Assembly: GCA_028286865.1 (NCBI GenBank)
Contig: JAQBQU010000011.1
Location: forward strand, 1 to 44,440
Direction: 5' to 3'
Length of the DNA: 44,440 nucleotides
Origin: Candidatus Kaiserbacteria bacterium
Lineage (GTDB): Bacteria; Patescibacteriota; Minisyncoccia; Phycocordibacterales; UBA2100
Below the pieces are notes generated by a model. It was not told the origin of the DNA and did not search any database. It saw only the letters and a list, made by a program, of their open reading frames with translations. A program made the translations under genes and the position numbers. Shown here one piece after another: positions 8,297 to 14,640 of this stretch (within the stretch, counting starts at the first letter, position 1; each line of letters starts with the position of its first letter).

Positions 8297-8378
8297 GGGC
8301 AGATGGCGGAATTGGTATACGCGCTAGGCTTAGGACCTAGTCCCGCAAGGGTTGGGGGTTCGAGTCCCCCTCTGCCCA
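8297..8378 (+). tRNA. tRNA-Leu (TAG)
   Basis: Acceptor GGGCAGA/TCTGCCC with discriminator A, anticodon loop CTTAGGA (anticodon TAG) on a CTAGG/CCTAG stem, a long variable arm (TCCCGCAAGGGT region) and T-arm GGGGGTTCGAGTCCCCC. CCA is not encoded; ACA-T follows. A structured repeat lies directly downstream. Confidence 0.95.
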
Positions 8379-8381
8379 CAT

Positions 8382-8422
8382 CCAAATAAAAAGATGTCCT
8401 TAACGGACATCTTTTTATTTGG
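8382..8422 (+). terminator. terminator of tRNA-Leu (TAG)
   Basis: A perfect 18-bp stem (arms 8382-8399 and 8405-8422, loop TTAAC) beginning four bases after the tRNA; the distal arm contains TTTTTATTT, which can serve as the T tract. Confidence 0.75.
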
Positions 8423-8431
8423 GAGGACGGG

Positions 8432-8520
8432 GACTCGAAGGACGGAGCGGCTTGGCCGCGAGTCGGGGTCGCGCAACTTTTCAGCAGAAAAGTATGCGTG
8501 ACCGAGGACCTCTGCCCACA
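8432..8520 (+). repeat. tRNA-associated structured repeat, copy A
   Basis: GACTCG...GCGGC-TTG-GCCGC-GAGTC, then CGGGGTCGCG and a second hairpin (ACTTTTC-AGCA-GAAAAGT) closed by GGTCGCG (8467-8473) with CGTGACC (8497-8503). It ends with a copy of the tRNA 3' end: CCTCTGCCCACA at 8509-8520 repeats 8369-8380. It also contains GGGGACTCGAA, the reverse complement of the T-arm of this tRNA. Same family as copies near 9146-9336, 18442-18565 and 23044-23135. Confidence 0.75.
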
Positions 8521-8523
8521 AAG

Positions 8524-9117
8524 TTAGTTGGCGAACATGCCGACGTAGTTGAAAGCCGAGAGCCACATATCTGCGTGGGAGAAATGTTTCGCCACGGGGT
8601 CGAGATATTCCCGCGAGTCGGCGACGTTCACGAGGAGGACTCCTTTCTTCGAGAGGGTCTTCTTCAGAGTGTTCAAGAATTCTTCTTGCATCAAAAGGTC
8701 CGACGGCTTTCCTCCCTTGAATATATCGACAGCAATAATATCGAATTTCTCTTTGAGTGCCGGCACGGCCTCTCCTGCATCGGCACAGATGATCTCGGGG
8801 AGAGGGAACTCGCCGTAAAATTTCAGTTCATGCGTGATCGCGATCATCTCCGGGTCGTATTCGACTGCGGTTATCTTGGCACTCGGCCATATATCATATA
8901 TCTCGCGCAGTATGCCGCCGCCGCCGAGACCGAGCACAAGCACTGAAGGTCTGTCGGTGACGAACGATTCGGCACGGTGGAAGGCGTCTCGCCAAATGGC
9001 GTTGAGTCCTTCGCTGGTCTGGCTGTAACCGCCCACGAGCACCTGCACGCCTCCCAGGCCTTGGTAGACGGTGATCTCACCGTTCTTATCGGAGTGGTAC
9101 TTCTTGTCCCAGGGCAT
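8524..9117 (-). CDS. spermidine-synthase-like class I methyltransferase-fold protein
   Basis: 197 residues. The C-terminal domain of polyamine aminopropyltransferases is visible: VLVLGLGGGGILREI (nucleotide loop, about 58-72), ITAVEYDPEMI with the acidic binding residue, and FDIIAVDIFKGG (about 122-133). An N-terminal strand region, GEITVYQGLGGVQVLV, matches the small beta domain of the family, but the protein is much shorter than true spermidine synthases (about 280-300). Function could be aminopropyl or methyl transfer. The start at 9117 is chosen over 9156 because a TACAAT box lies 8 nt upstream. The stop is only 3 bases from repeat copy A. Confidence 0.75.
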   Translation of the reverse strand: MPWDKKYHSDKNGEITVYQGLGGVQVLVGGYSQTSEGLNAIWRDAFHRAESFVTDRPSVLVLGLGGGGILREIYDIWPSAKITAVEYDPEMIAITHELKFYGEFPLPEIICADAGEAVPALKEKFDIIAVDIFKGGKPSDLLMQEEFLNTLKKTLSKKGVLLVNVADSREYLDPVAKHFSHADMWLSAFNYVGMFAN

Positions 9118-9125
9118 AGAAGAGT

Positions 9126-9131
9126 ATTGTA
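9126..9131 (-). promoter_or_regulatory. -10 box of the spermidine-synthase-like gene
   Basis: TACAAT on the minus strand, 8 nt before the ATG at 9117. The -35 region falls in the truncated repeat unit at 9146-9154. Confidence 0.5.
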
Positions 9132-9145
9132 TACCTGAGCGTTGT

Positions 9146-9336
9146 GGCTCGCACATGTGGTCACCAGGCTCCGGTCACGAATAACTTTTGAATCGTAAGC
9201 AAAAGTTTTCTCGACCCCGGCTCGCTGCCGCATGAGCTCATGCGGACCGCTCCGGCTCGCACTTTGTGGTCACAGATAATTTCTTGCTAGAAATTTCCGC
9301 GACCCCGCCTCGCAGCCAAGCTGCTCCGGCCCGCAC
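9146..9336 (-). repeat. tandem tRNA-associated structured repeats, copies C1, C2 and a truncated third
   Basis: Read on the minus strand after tRNA-Lys: unit C1 9336-9265 (GTGCGGGCCGGAGC ... GTGACCACA), unit C2 9262-9173 (GTGCGAGCCGGAGC ... GTGACCGG), a further GTGACCACA at 9164-9156 and the beginning of a third unit, GTGCGAGCC, at 9154-9146. C1 has GCAGC-TTG-GCTGC, then CGGGGTCGCGG, then AATTTCT-AGC-AAGAAATT. C2 has a perfect CCGCATGAGCTCATGCGG palindrome, CGGGGTCGAG, then AACTTTT/CAAAAGTT. Units are spaced head to tail by 1-2 bases, or by a short duplication. Confidence 0.75.
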
Positions 9337-9380
9337 ATAGCAGAAAATCCGCCCCCGGCGGATTTATCTGTCTATGTGCG
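9332..9380 (-). terminator. composite hairpin / terminator after tRNA-Lys
   Basis: On the minus strand CGCACATAG (starting inside the tRNA 3' end) pairs with CTATGTGCG, enclosing CAGA/TCTG and a strong AATCCGCC/GGCGGATT stem followed by TTTTCTG. The inner stem can terminate; the outer stem competes with the tRNA acceptor. The same plan follows tRNA-Tyr with other bases. Confidence 0.6.
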
Positions 9381-9449
9381 CCCACCAGGATTCGAACCTG
9401 GGACCGTTCGCTTAAGAGGCGACTGCTCTACCAGCTGAGCTATGAGCGC
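9377..9449 (-). tRNA. tRNA-Lys (CTT)
   Basis: Acceptor GCGCTCA/TGGGCGC, D-arm TAGCTCAGCTGGTAGAGCA, anticodon loop CTCTTAA (anticodon CTT), T-arm CCAGGTTCGAATCCTGG, discriminator A. CCA is not encoded (ACATAG follows). Confidence 0.93.
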
Positions 9450-9504
9450 ATGTTCGTCAGTACCGTATCGCTACGATGGTGGCATTCTACAACATTTTTC
9501 GCAT

Positions 9505-9533
9505 TTGAGAACCGCCTGGCGGCTTGTTACTAT
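9505..9533 (+). promoter_or_regulatory. promoter of the Fic gene
   Basis: TTGAGA (9505-9510), 17-nt spacer containing CCGCCTGGCGG, TACTAT (9528-9533). The leader to the ATG at 9576 is about 35 nt. Confidence 0.55.
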
Positions 9534-9575
9534 CCTTGTAGGTTTTGGGTAGATTTTTTGGGAAGGGGTATCGCC

Positions 9576-10202
9576 ATGGCGATCGTTACAGAAGCACAGC
9601 GGCAAGCACGGATCATTGAGGAGAAAGTTCGGGAAGAACATTGCCTGGCGTTCGTTCGCGAAAGCGAACTCATATCAGGCGTCGGCGTACCGGATGACGC
9701 CGAACAGTGGAGGGGTGGCACGAAGCGCCACCTGGAACTGGCGCGCATTATTGCGAAGCCCGGCGGAAATCTCATCAACGTCTGCCTTCTGAACACGACA
9801 CTTACCGACAGGAAGAAAGAGTGGTTCAGGACGGGAACCGAAGGGGCAATGAAAGGTGAACTCCCCGACGGCAACATTATTCCGGATCTCATTGAGCGGC
9901 TCAATCGATCGATCGATCGCAAGGTGAAGCAGCTGATGCAAGACGGCAACGAACAGGAGAAAGACGACTTTGCCTGGGAGATGCACGATCTGCTCATCAG
10001 TATCCATGCCTTCAAGTCCTGCAACGGACGGACCGCTCGCATGCTCATGAATCACATTCGTGTGCAGCTCGGACTTCCTCTTTTCGTGATCAAATACGAA
10101 AAGTCCGATGACTACTATGCGAAGCTGCACGAGTACAAGCGCGATAAGTTCCCGGCGGCACTTGCATTGCTCAGGACTGAAGAAGCAAAGATAGCCGCAT
10201 AG
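9576..10202 (+). CDS. Fic-domain protein with a degenerate active-site motif
   Basis: 208 residues. The Fic core is recognised by HAFKSCNGRTAR near residues 147-158, the counterpart of HPFx(D/E)GNGRxxR, followed by the helix MLMNHIRVQLGLP. Catalytic His, Asn, Gly and both Arg are kept, but the Mg-binding Asp/Glu is Ser and the first Gly is Cys. Near the N-terminus SELISG resembles the inhibitory (S/T)xxxE(G/N) motif with Ser in place of Glu. Fic proteins transfer AMP or other phosphate-containing groups to protein hydroxyls; activity here is uncertain. The ATG at 9576 has GGAAGGGG 7 nt upstream; the longer frame to 9450 runs into the tRNA promoter region and is rejected. Confidence 0.8.
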   Translation: MAIVTEAQRQARIIEEKVREEHCLAFVRESELISGVGVPDDAEQWRGGTKRHLELARIIAKPGGNLINVCLLNTTLTDRKKEWFRTGTEGAMKGELPDGNIIPDLIERLNRSIDRKVKQLMQDGNEQEKDDFAWEMHDLLISIHAFKSCNGRTARMLMNHIRVQLGLPLFVIKYEKSDDYYAKLHEYKRDKFPAALALLRTEEAKIAA

Positions 10203-10221
10203 CGGCTGAATGAAGTGGCAG

Positions 10222-10248
10222 AGCGCGGTCTCCGGACCGCGCTTTTTG
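10222..10248 (+). terminator. terminator of the Fic gene
   Basis: AGCGCGGTC - TCCG - GACCGCGCT, a perfect 9-bp stem followed by TTTTG, 20 bases after the stop codon. Confidence 0.85.
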
Positions 10249-10252
10249 TTTG

Positions 10253-10405
10253 CTATGTCGTATATGTGGCGATGACTTTTTCGTAGCAATTTTGGCACAG
10301 ATGGAACTTCTTCACGGAATTGTCCGCATCGGGCGGGCTAAAGAGAAGTGCGCCGAAATCGGTCAGTTCCTCTTTACAGAAATCACAGACCGGTTTGATA
10401 CTCAT
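10253..10405 (-). CDS. small zinc-ribbon-like protein
   Basis: 50 residues with two CxxC knuckles, CDFC (about 7-10) and CQNC (about 37-40), as in small treble-clef or zinc-ribbon proteins; the tail is YEKVIATYTT. The function is unknown. The start is the ATG at 10405; the frame stays open to 10507, but that part lies inside tRNA-Cys. The gene is 11 bases downstream of tRNA-Cys on the same strand and is probably cotranscribed with it, though a TATAAT also lies directly in front of the ATG. Confidence 0.7.
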   Translation of the reverse strand: MSIKPVCDFCKEELTDFGALLFSPPDADNSVKKFHLCQNCYEKVIATYTT

Positions 10406-10416
10406 ATTATATTTTG

Positions 10417-10488
10417 AGGCCACAGTGGGAGTTGCACCCACCCATAGCGGTTTTGCAGACCGCCGCGTTGCTACTTCGCCATATGGCC
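10417..10488 (-). tRNA. tRNA-Cys (GCA)
   Basis: Acceptor GGCCATA/TGTGGCC with discriminator T (the expected U73 for Cys), anticodon loop CTGCAAA (anticodon GCA) on GCGGT/ACCGC, T-arm GTGGGTGCAACTCCCAC. The T-loop reads TGCAACT, with G in place of the second T of the usual TTC. CCA is not encoded. Confidence 0.93.
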
Positions 10489-10531
10489 GACGCGTGTACT
10501 CTATCATAAATTAGGCTAAGATTATGCGCAC

Positions 10532-10619
10532 GCCAGGATGATGGAATGGTAGACATAGGGGACTTAAAATCCCCAGACCGTAAAAGGTCGTGTGGGTTCG
10601 AGTCCCACTCCTGGTACCA
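10532..10619 (+). tRNA. tRNA-Leu (TAA)
   Basis: Acceptor GCCAGGA/TCCTGGT (first pair G-T), anticodon loop CTTAAAA (anticodon TAA) on GGGGA/TCCCC, long variable arm GACCGTAAAAGGTC, T-arm GTGGGTTCGAGTCCCAC, discriminator A. It is the only tRNA of the window with an encoded CCA (10617-10619). Confidence 0.94.
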
Positions 10620-10620
10620 G

Positions 10621-10944
10621 TTAATTACGTGTAAGTTCGTCGATACGCTGACGATTTAATTCGCCGAAGTCTATCTCGAAATCGAACGTCGGGAGGAATT
10701 TCATTGATGATTTGCCCTTAACGAAATCGCGGAAATCGGTGCGGCTGCGCTTGGCGAAGGCGAGTGCCTTATCCTGGAATTCCTGGGGAAGTACGGTGAA
10801 GTAGATCTTCGCGTTCTTGAGGTCGGGAGATACGTCGGCGCGGGTCACGGTGACGAGTGACTGGCCATTAGATTCCCGCGCGAAGAAATCCGCCGCGAGG
10901 TGCGCAAGATTTTCCGATACCTGTATCTGTCGCTTGCTTGCCAT
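10621..10944 (-). CDS. rbfA: ribosome-binding factor A
   Basis: 107 residues, the size of RbfA, a KH-like cold-shock protein that binds the 30S subunit during 16S rRNA maturation. Typical features are an N-terminal helix RQIQVSENLAHLAADFF, a strand LVTVTRADVSPDLKNAKIYFTVL and the ending PTFDFEIDFGELNRQRIDEL. It follows infB by two bases on the same strand, the classical infB-rbfA order, and is certainly cotranscribed. Its stop codon abuts tRNA-Leu (TAA) on the other strand, with no room for a terminator. Confidence 0.9.
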   Translation of the reverse strand: MASKRQIQVSENLAHLAADFFARESNGQSLVTVTRADVSPDLKNAKIYFTVLPQEFQDKALAFAKRSRTDFRDFVKGKSSMKFLPTFDFEIDFGELNRQRIDELTRN

Positions 10945-10946
10945 AT

Positions 10947-12458
10947 CTATACGGTCTTCGAGACGATGTGTTCGATGATGTCTCCCGCAGCCGGCTCAAA
11001 ATTGGATTCGATCTGCATGCCGAATTCTTTGCCCGACTCTACTTTATCGACATTCTGTTTGCCCGTCTGGATATTGATGACCTTGGCGGTACCGAGCACT
11101 ACAAAGCGGCGCGTGAAGCGCAGCGTTCCTTTTTTGGCGAGGTACCCTTCGGTGACGGCTCCGCCGAGCACGTGGTCGTTCTTCTGCGAAGAGAAGCACT
11201 TGATGACCTTGGCTTTGCCCACGACCTCTTCGACGATGCGCTTTGGAGCCGAGGTCTTGAGGAGTTCCTCGAGGTGCTCGGTGAGCTTATAGATGACGGT
11301 GAATGTCTGTGTCGGGATCTTGTTGTGAAGCGCGAGCGTTTCGGCCTGGCGCTCCACGCTCACGTGGAATCCGATGACGGTCGCCGGAATGGTCGAGCCG
11401 ATCGCATTTTTGATGTCATTTTCAGAGATATTGCCCACACCCGACTGTACGATCTGGACGGAGGTGAACTCGTCGCCGAGTTTTGCAACCTCGCCCTTGA
11501 TCGCCTCAAGTGACCCGGTCGTGTCCGCCCGAATGATGACCGGCATCACAAAGCGACCTCCATGGTCAGTTGGAGCGCCCAAAGTGGCTGGCACGCGATC
11601 TGCGGCAGTGCGCTGCGCATCGCGAGCGGTCTCGGCATCGCGCTTGTTCTTGTAGGTGCTGAAATTCTCTCCCACATTCGGCAGCTCATCGAATCCGATA
11701 AGTGAGATCGGGGTGGAAAACGTCGCGGTCTTAAGCGATTTGCCAAGGTGATCTTCCATGATGCGCACCGGGGCGATCGCATCCCCGGCAAGCACGGCCT
11801 GGCCGCTCTCGAGCGTTCCCTCGGTAATGATAAGAGTCGCTGCGATGCCACGCTTCTGGTCGCGGTGTGCTTCGATCACGTATCCGGTCGCTGAGGCCGA
11901 AGGATCAGCTTTGAAGTCGTGAATTTCGGCCACAAGCAGGATGAGGTCGAGCAGGTCTTCAACGCCTGTGCCTGCCTTTGCAGAAACGGCTGCCCACGGC
12001 ACATCGCCTCCGAGCTTTTCGAGGAAAACATTTTGTTCCAGAAGTGATGCGTGTGTGCGGTTGATATCGGCGTTCGGCTTGTCTATCTTATTGATGGCGA
12101 CGATGAAGGGAATATTCGCCTCGCGTATCTGTGCGAGCGCTTCGAGCGTCTGTGCTTTGACTCCGTCGTCTGCGGCGACCACGAGTATCGCGATGTCAGC
12201 CACGTTGGCTCCGCGCGCGCGGATGGTAGAGAACGCGGCGTGTCCGGGCGTATCAATAAAGGTGATGCGCTTCTGCACGCCTGCTTTCTCCCGAACGACC
12301 TCATAGGCCGCCACGTGCTGCGTGATGCCTCCGGCTTCACCGGCGACGATATTAGACTTTCGTATGAAATCGAGAAGGGTCGACTTACCGTGGTCGACAT
12401 GCCCCATCACTACGACGATGGGCGGACGTTCTATTGATTGAGGAATTTGTTTTGCCAT
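10947..12458 (-). CDS. infB: translation initiation factor IF-2 (short form)
   Basis: 503 residues. The GTPase that brings fMet-tRNA to the 30S subunit. G1 GHVDHGKST (about 19-27), G3 DTPGHAAF, G4 NKID, then domains II, III (PVIIRADTTGSLEAI) and the C-terminal tRNA-binding domain (GGAVTEGYLAKKG). The long N-terminal region of most bacterial IF-2 (150-400 residues) is missing: only 10 residues precede the PPIVVVMGHVDHG strand. This reduction is common in minimal genomes. First gene of an operon with rbfA; the upstream region is shared with the divergent cysteine desulfurase (81-base gap). Confidence 0.96.
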   Translation of the reverse strand: MAKQIPQSIERPPIVVVMGHVDHGKSTLLDFIRKSNIVAGEAGGITQHVAAYEVVREKAGVQKRITFIDTPGHAAFSTIRARGANVADIAILVVAADDGVKAQTLEALAQIREANIPFIVAINKIDKPNADINRTHASLLEQNVFLEKLGGDVPWAAVSAKAGTGVEDLLDLILLVAEIHDFKADPSASATGYVIEAHRDQKRGIAATLIITEGTLESGQAVLAGDAIAPVRIMEDHLGKSLKTATFSTPISLIGFDELPNVGENFSTYKNKRDAETARDAQRTAADRVPATLGAPTDHGGRFVMPVIIRADTTGSLEAIKGEVAKLGDEFTSVQIVQSGVGNISENDIKNAIGSTIPATVIGFHVSVERQAETLALHNKIPTQTFTVIYKLTEHLEELLKTSAPKRIVEEVVGKAKVIKCFSSQKNDHVLGGAVTEGYLAKKGTLRFTRRFVVLGTAKVINIQTGKQNVDKVESGKEFGMQIESNFEPAAGDIIEHIVSKTV

Positions 12459-12526
12459 AGGTGTATTTCATACGTATCCCGCCGCGTGGTGTCCGGATGA
12501 GTATACCGCAGGCGGCAGTTTTCGGC

Positions 12527-12532
12527 TACACT
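12527..12532 (+). promoter_or_regulatory. -10 box of the cysteine desulfurase gene
   Basis: TACACT, 7 nt before the ATG at 12540; leaderless geometry. Confidence 0.45.
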
Positions 12533-12539
12533 ACACGGA

Positions 12540-13745
12540 ATGTTCTTCGGCAAGCAACGTATCTATCTGGACCATGCGAGCGCCACGCCGCTTGATCCTA
12601 TTGTGGCCGAAGCGGTATCCAATGCGTGGAAGCTCGTGGGAAATGCGGGCGCCATCCATCATGAAGGCGTGCTGGCATCGCGCGTACTTGAACGCTCGCG
12701 CGAGCGCGTCGCCGCACAGCTCGGTTGCAAGGCGCGCGAGGTCATATTCACGAGCGGTCTGACGGAAAGTAACAATCTCGCGATACTCGGCTTCGCACGA
12801 AATCTATCGATAAGGGGGACCTCATTGAACGGCACGCATTGGGTCGTGAGCGCGATCGAGCATCCGTCGGTCCTCGAAAGCTTTTCTGATATTGAGCGCA
12901 TGGGAGGCACCGTATCGCATGTGATGCCGGATGCACGCGGCATCATAACCGCCGAAGCGGTGCGTAATACGCTAAAAAAAGAGACAGTGTTCGTATCGGT
13001 AGGATGGGCCAACAATGAGATCGGGGTTGTGCAGCCGCTCTCAGAGATATCGCGTGCGATCAAAGCACACGAAGTTGCGCATAAAACAGTCGTCGTATTC
13101 CATACCGACGCCGGGCAAGCACCGCTCTACCGGGCATCGACCGTGCATTCGCTCGGTGTCGACCTTTTCGCCCTCGGGGCGCACAAGCTCTACGGGCCGG
13201 AGGGCGTCGGCGCACTCTATATAGATGATCGCGTCGCACTCGCGGCACTATTGCTCGGTGGCGCACAAGAGCGCAAGTTGCGCGCGGGCACCGAGAGTGT
13301 CGCGCTTTCCGTCGGCTGTGCAGAAGTACTTGAGCGTGTCGCAGAGGTACGCGCAGAAGAAACGAAGCGCCTCAAGCAGCTTCGCGACGATTTTGCCGCG
13401 ACCCTCGTCAAAGCGCTGCCCGATATCGTCATCAACGGCGCGCTCGACCATGCACTTGCGCACATGCTCAACATTTCTATCCCGGGGATACACAGTGAAT
13501 ACCTGACACTCGCGCTCGACCATGCGGGTATCGCCGTTTCGACCAAAAGCACCTGCCGTGAAGGAGAAGAACGCAGTTCTCATGTCGTGGAAGCGCTCGG
13601 CGGCGATCCGCCGGCTGGCGGATGGCGGGCACAGAACACACTGCGCTTCTCGCTCGGCAGGCACACGACGGCCGTGGAGATGAAAAGGGCAGCTGAAATA
13701 CTCATTGGCCTTGTGCACAGTACGCGAGCAATAGGTGCTCAATAG
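12540..13745 (+). CDS. cysteine desulfurase (NifS/IscS family)
   Basis: 401 residues, normal family length. A PLP enzyme that takes sulfur from cysteine for tRNA thiolation and Fe-S clusters. Seen: IYLDHASATPLDP at the N-terminus, TSGLTESNNLAI, HTDAGQAP, the PLP lysine K216 in GAHKLYGPEG, and the sulfur-carrying Cys C339 in STKSTCREGEE. The conserved SHV after the loop (SSHVVEAL) is also present. Directly behind it a 16-bp palindrome adds PPAGG (357-361) between EALGGD and WRAQNTLRFSLG, a place where most homologues run straight on. No IscU or thiolase gene is adjacent. The ATG is set by the -10 box. Confidence 0.93.
   Translation: MFFGKQRIYLDHASATPLDPIVAEAVSNAWKLVGNAGAIHHEGVLASRVLERSRERVAAQLGCKAREVIFTSGLTESNNLAILGFARNLSIRGTSLNGTHWVVSAIEHPSVLESFSDIERMGGTVSHVMPDARGIITAEAVRNTLKKETVFVSVGWANNEIGVVQPLSEISRAIKAHEVAHKTVVVFHTDAGQAPLYRASTVHSLGVDLFALGAHKLYGPEGVGALYIDDRVALAALLLGGAQERKLRAGTESVALSVGCAEVLERVAEVRAEETKRLKQLRDDFAATLVKALPDIVINGALDHALAHMLNISIPGIHSEYLTLALDHAGIAVSTKSTCREGEERSSHVVEALGGDPPAGGWRAQNTLRFSLGRHTTAVEMKRAAEILIGLVHSTRAIGAQ
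13607..13622. repeat. 16-bp palindromic repeat in frame in cysteine desulfurase
   Basis: TCCGCC-GGCT-GGCGGA; it differs by one base from the perfect palindrome in topA at 27335-27350 and encodes the same PPAGG in the same frame. Confidence 0.65.
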
Positions 13746-13751
13746 CGCGGG

Positions 13752-13760
13752 TGATATATT
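13752..13760 (+). promoter_or_regulatory. extended -10 promoter of the 13768 gene
   Basis: TGA-TATATT with 7 nt to the ATG at 13768; it lies just after the desulfurase stop. Confidence 0.5.
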
Positions 13761-13767
13761 TGAGGTC

Positions 13768-14562
13768 ATGGACATCGAACAGCTCTCAAAATCTCAGATC
13801 GTCCTTCTCACGCTCCTGATCACGTTCGTTACTTCAATTGCGACGGGAATTGTTACCGTCTCGCTCATGGAGCAAGCTCCTCCCGTCGTCGAACAGACCG
13901 TCAATCGCGTCATAGAGCACACGGTACAGACCGTCGCTCCGGCCGCAAAAGGTCAGCCTGCGGCTGCGGCGACTACTATCGTGACGCAGGAAAAGACCGT
14001 TGTTGTAAATGATTCAGAGCGCATCTCCGCAGCGGTAGCCCGCATCACGCCGTCGGTCGTGCGAGTCATGGGAACGCAGAGCGGGGAATTCCTTGCACTC
14101 GGTCTCGTGATCGATGCGCAGGGGACCGTGATCACGGATTCTGCGGCGCTTGAAAGCGGCGATGTGACGCTCACACTCGATACGGGAGCGCATGTGCGCG
14201 CGTTCGTCACCAAGCGCGACAAAGCGAGCGGCCTCGCCTATATGCAGCCCGCCACCTCGACCGAAAAAGCGCCCGTATGGCACCCGGCGTCGCTCGTCAC
14301 CGATAGCGTACTCGGTACCTCGGTCGTCGCGATCTCGGGCAAGACCGTAACGCGCATCGATCCGGGAGTCGTGACCGCGCTTCCCGCGGATTCCGTCTTG
14401 GATACCAACATCAGCGCTTCATCGATCATTGCGGGGAGTCCGCTTCTGAACACGGACGGAAATATCATCGGTATCAGCACGTCAGTATCACGGGCCGTCA
14501 CAGATTCCGGATTTATTTCGGCATCGGTACTCATCGCCCCCGCACCTCCCTTGAAAAAATAA
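13768..14562 (+). CDS. membrane-anchored trypsin-fold protein, probably inactive
   Basis: 264 residues. One transmembrane helix at about 12-33 (IVLLTLLITFVTSIATGIVTV) is followed by a coiled/Ala-rich linker and a domain that aligns with the DegP/HtrA trypsin-like fold: RISAAVARITPSVVRVMG, then FLALGLVIDAQGTVITDSAAL (usually GSGVI...VTNxHV), ASGLAYMQ (usually DxAVL) and SSIIAGSPLLNTDGNIIGI (usually GNSGGPL). His, Asp and Ser of the triad are all absent from their places, so it is likely a pseudoprotease, perhaps a scaffold or sensor outside the membrane. There is no PDZ domain. The start at 13768 follows the extended -10; the frame to 13735 overlaps the desulfurase end. Confidence 0.65.
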   Translation: MDIEQLSKSQIVLLTLLITFVTSIATGIVTVSLMEQAPPVVEQTVNRVIEHTVQTVAPAAKGQPAAAATTIVTQEKTVVVNDSERISAAVARITPSVVRVMGTQSGEFLALGLVIDAQGTVITDSAALESGDVTLTLDTGAHVRAFVTKRDKASGLAYMQPATSTEKAPVWHPASLVTDSVLGTSVVAISGKTVTRIDPGVVTALPADSVLDTNISASSIIAGSPLLNTDGNIIGISTSVSRAVTDSGFISASVLIAPAPPLKK

Positions 14563-14602
14563 TTTCCGGTCGCGCGCATCTCGGCAACACGAGATTTTGT
14601 GT

Positions 14603-14630
14603 TTGTTTCGGAATCCTTTTGTGATATAAA
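14603..14630 (+). promoter_or_regulatory. promoter of clpB
   Basis: TTGTTT (14603-14608), 16-nt spacer, TGA-TATAAA (14622-14630), 10 nt to the ATG. No heat-shock-type (HrcA/CIRCE) repeat is seen. Confidence 0.5.
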
Positions 14631-14640
14631 TTAAAGAGCT

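Noticed and set aside
8369-8520. Classical integrative element with att sites at tRNA-Leu
   Set aside because: Only about 130 bases lie between the direct repeats and there is no integrase, so it cannot be a normal island; kept as a miniature element instead.
9146-9336. CRISPR array
   Set aside because: Units are long, structured and nearly without spacers; no cas genes are near, and no array was seen elsewhere in the window.
9511-9522. CCGCCTGGCGG in the Fic promoter as a copy of the 16-bp palindrome
   Set aside because: Shorter, with another centre and without the TCC/GGA ends; probably chance.
10406-10507. N-terminal extension of the zinc-ribbon protein
   Set aside because: Lies within tRNA-Cys; the CxxC protein starts naturally at ATG 10405.
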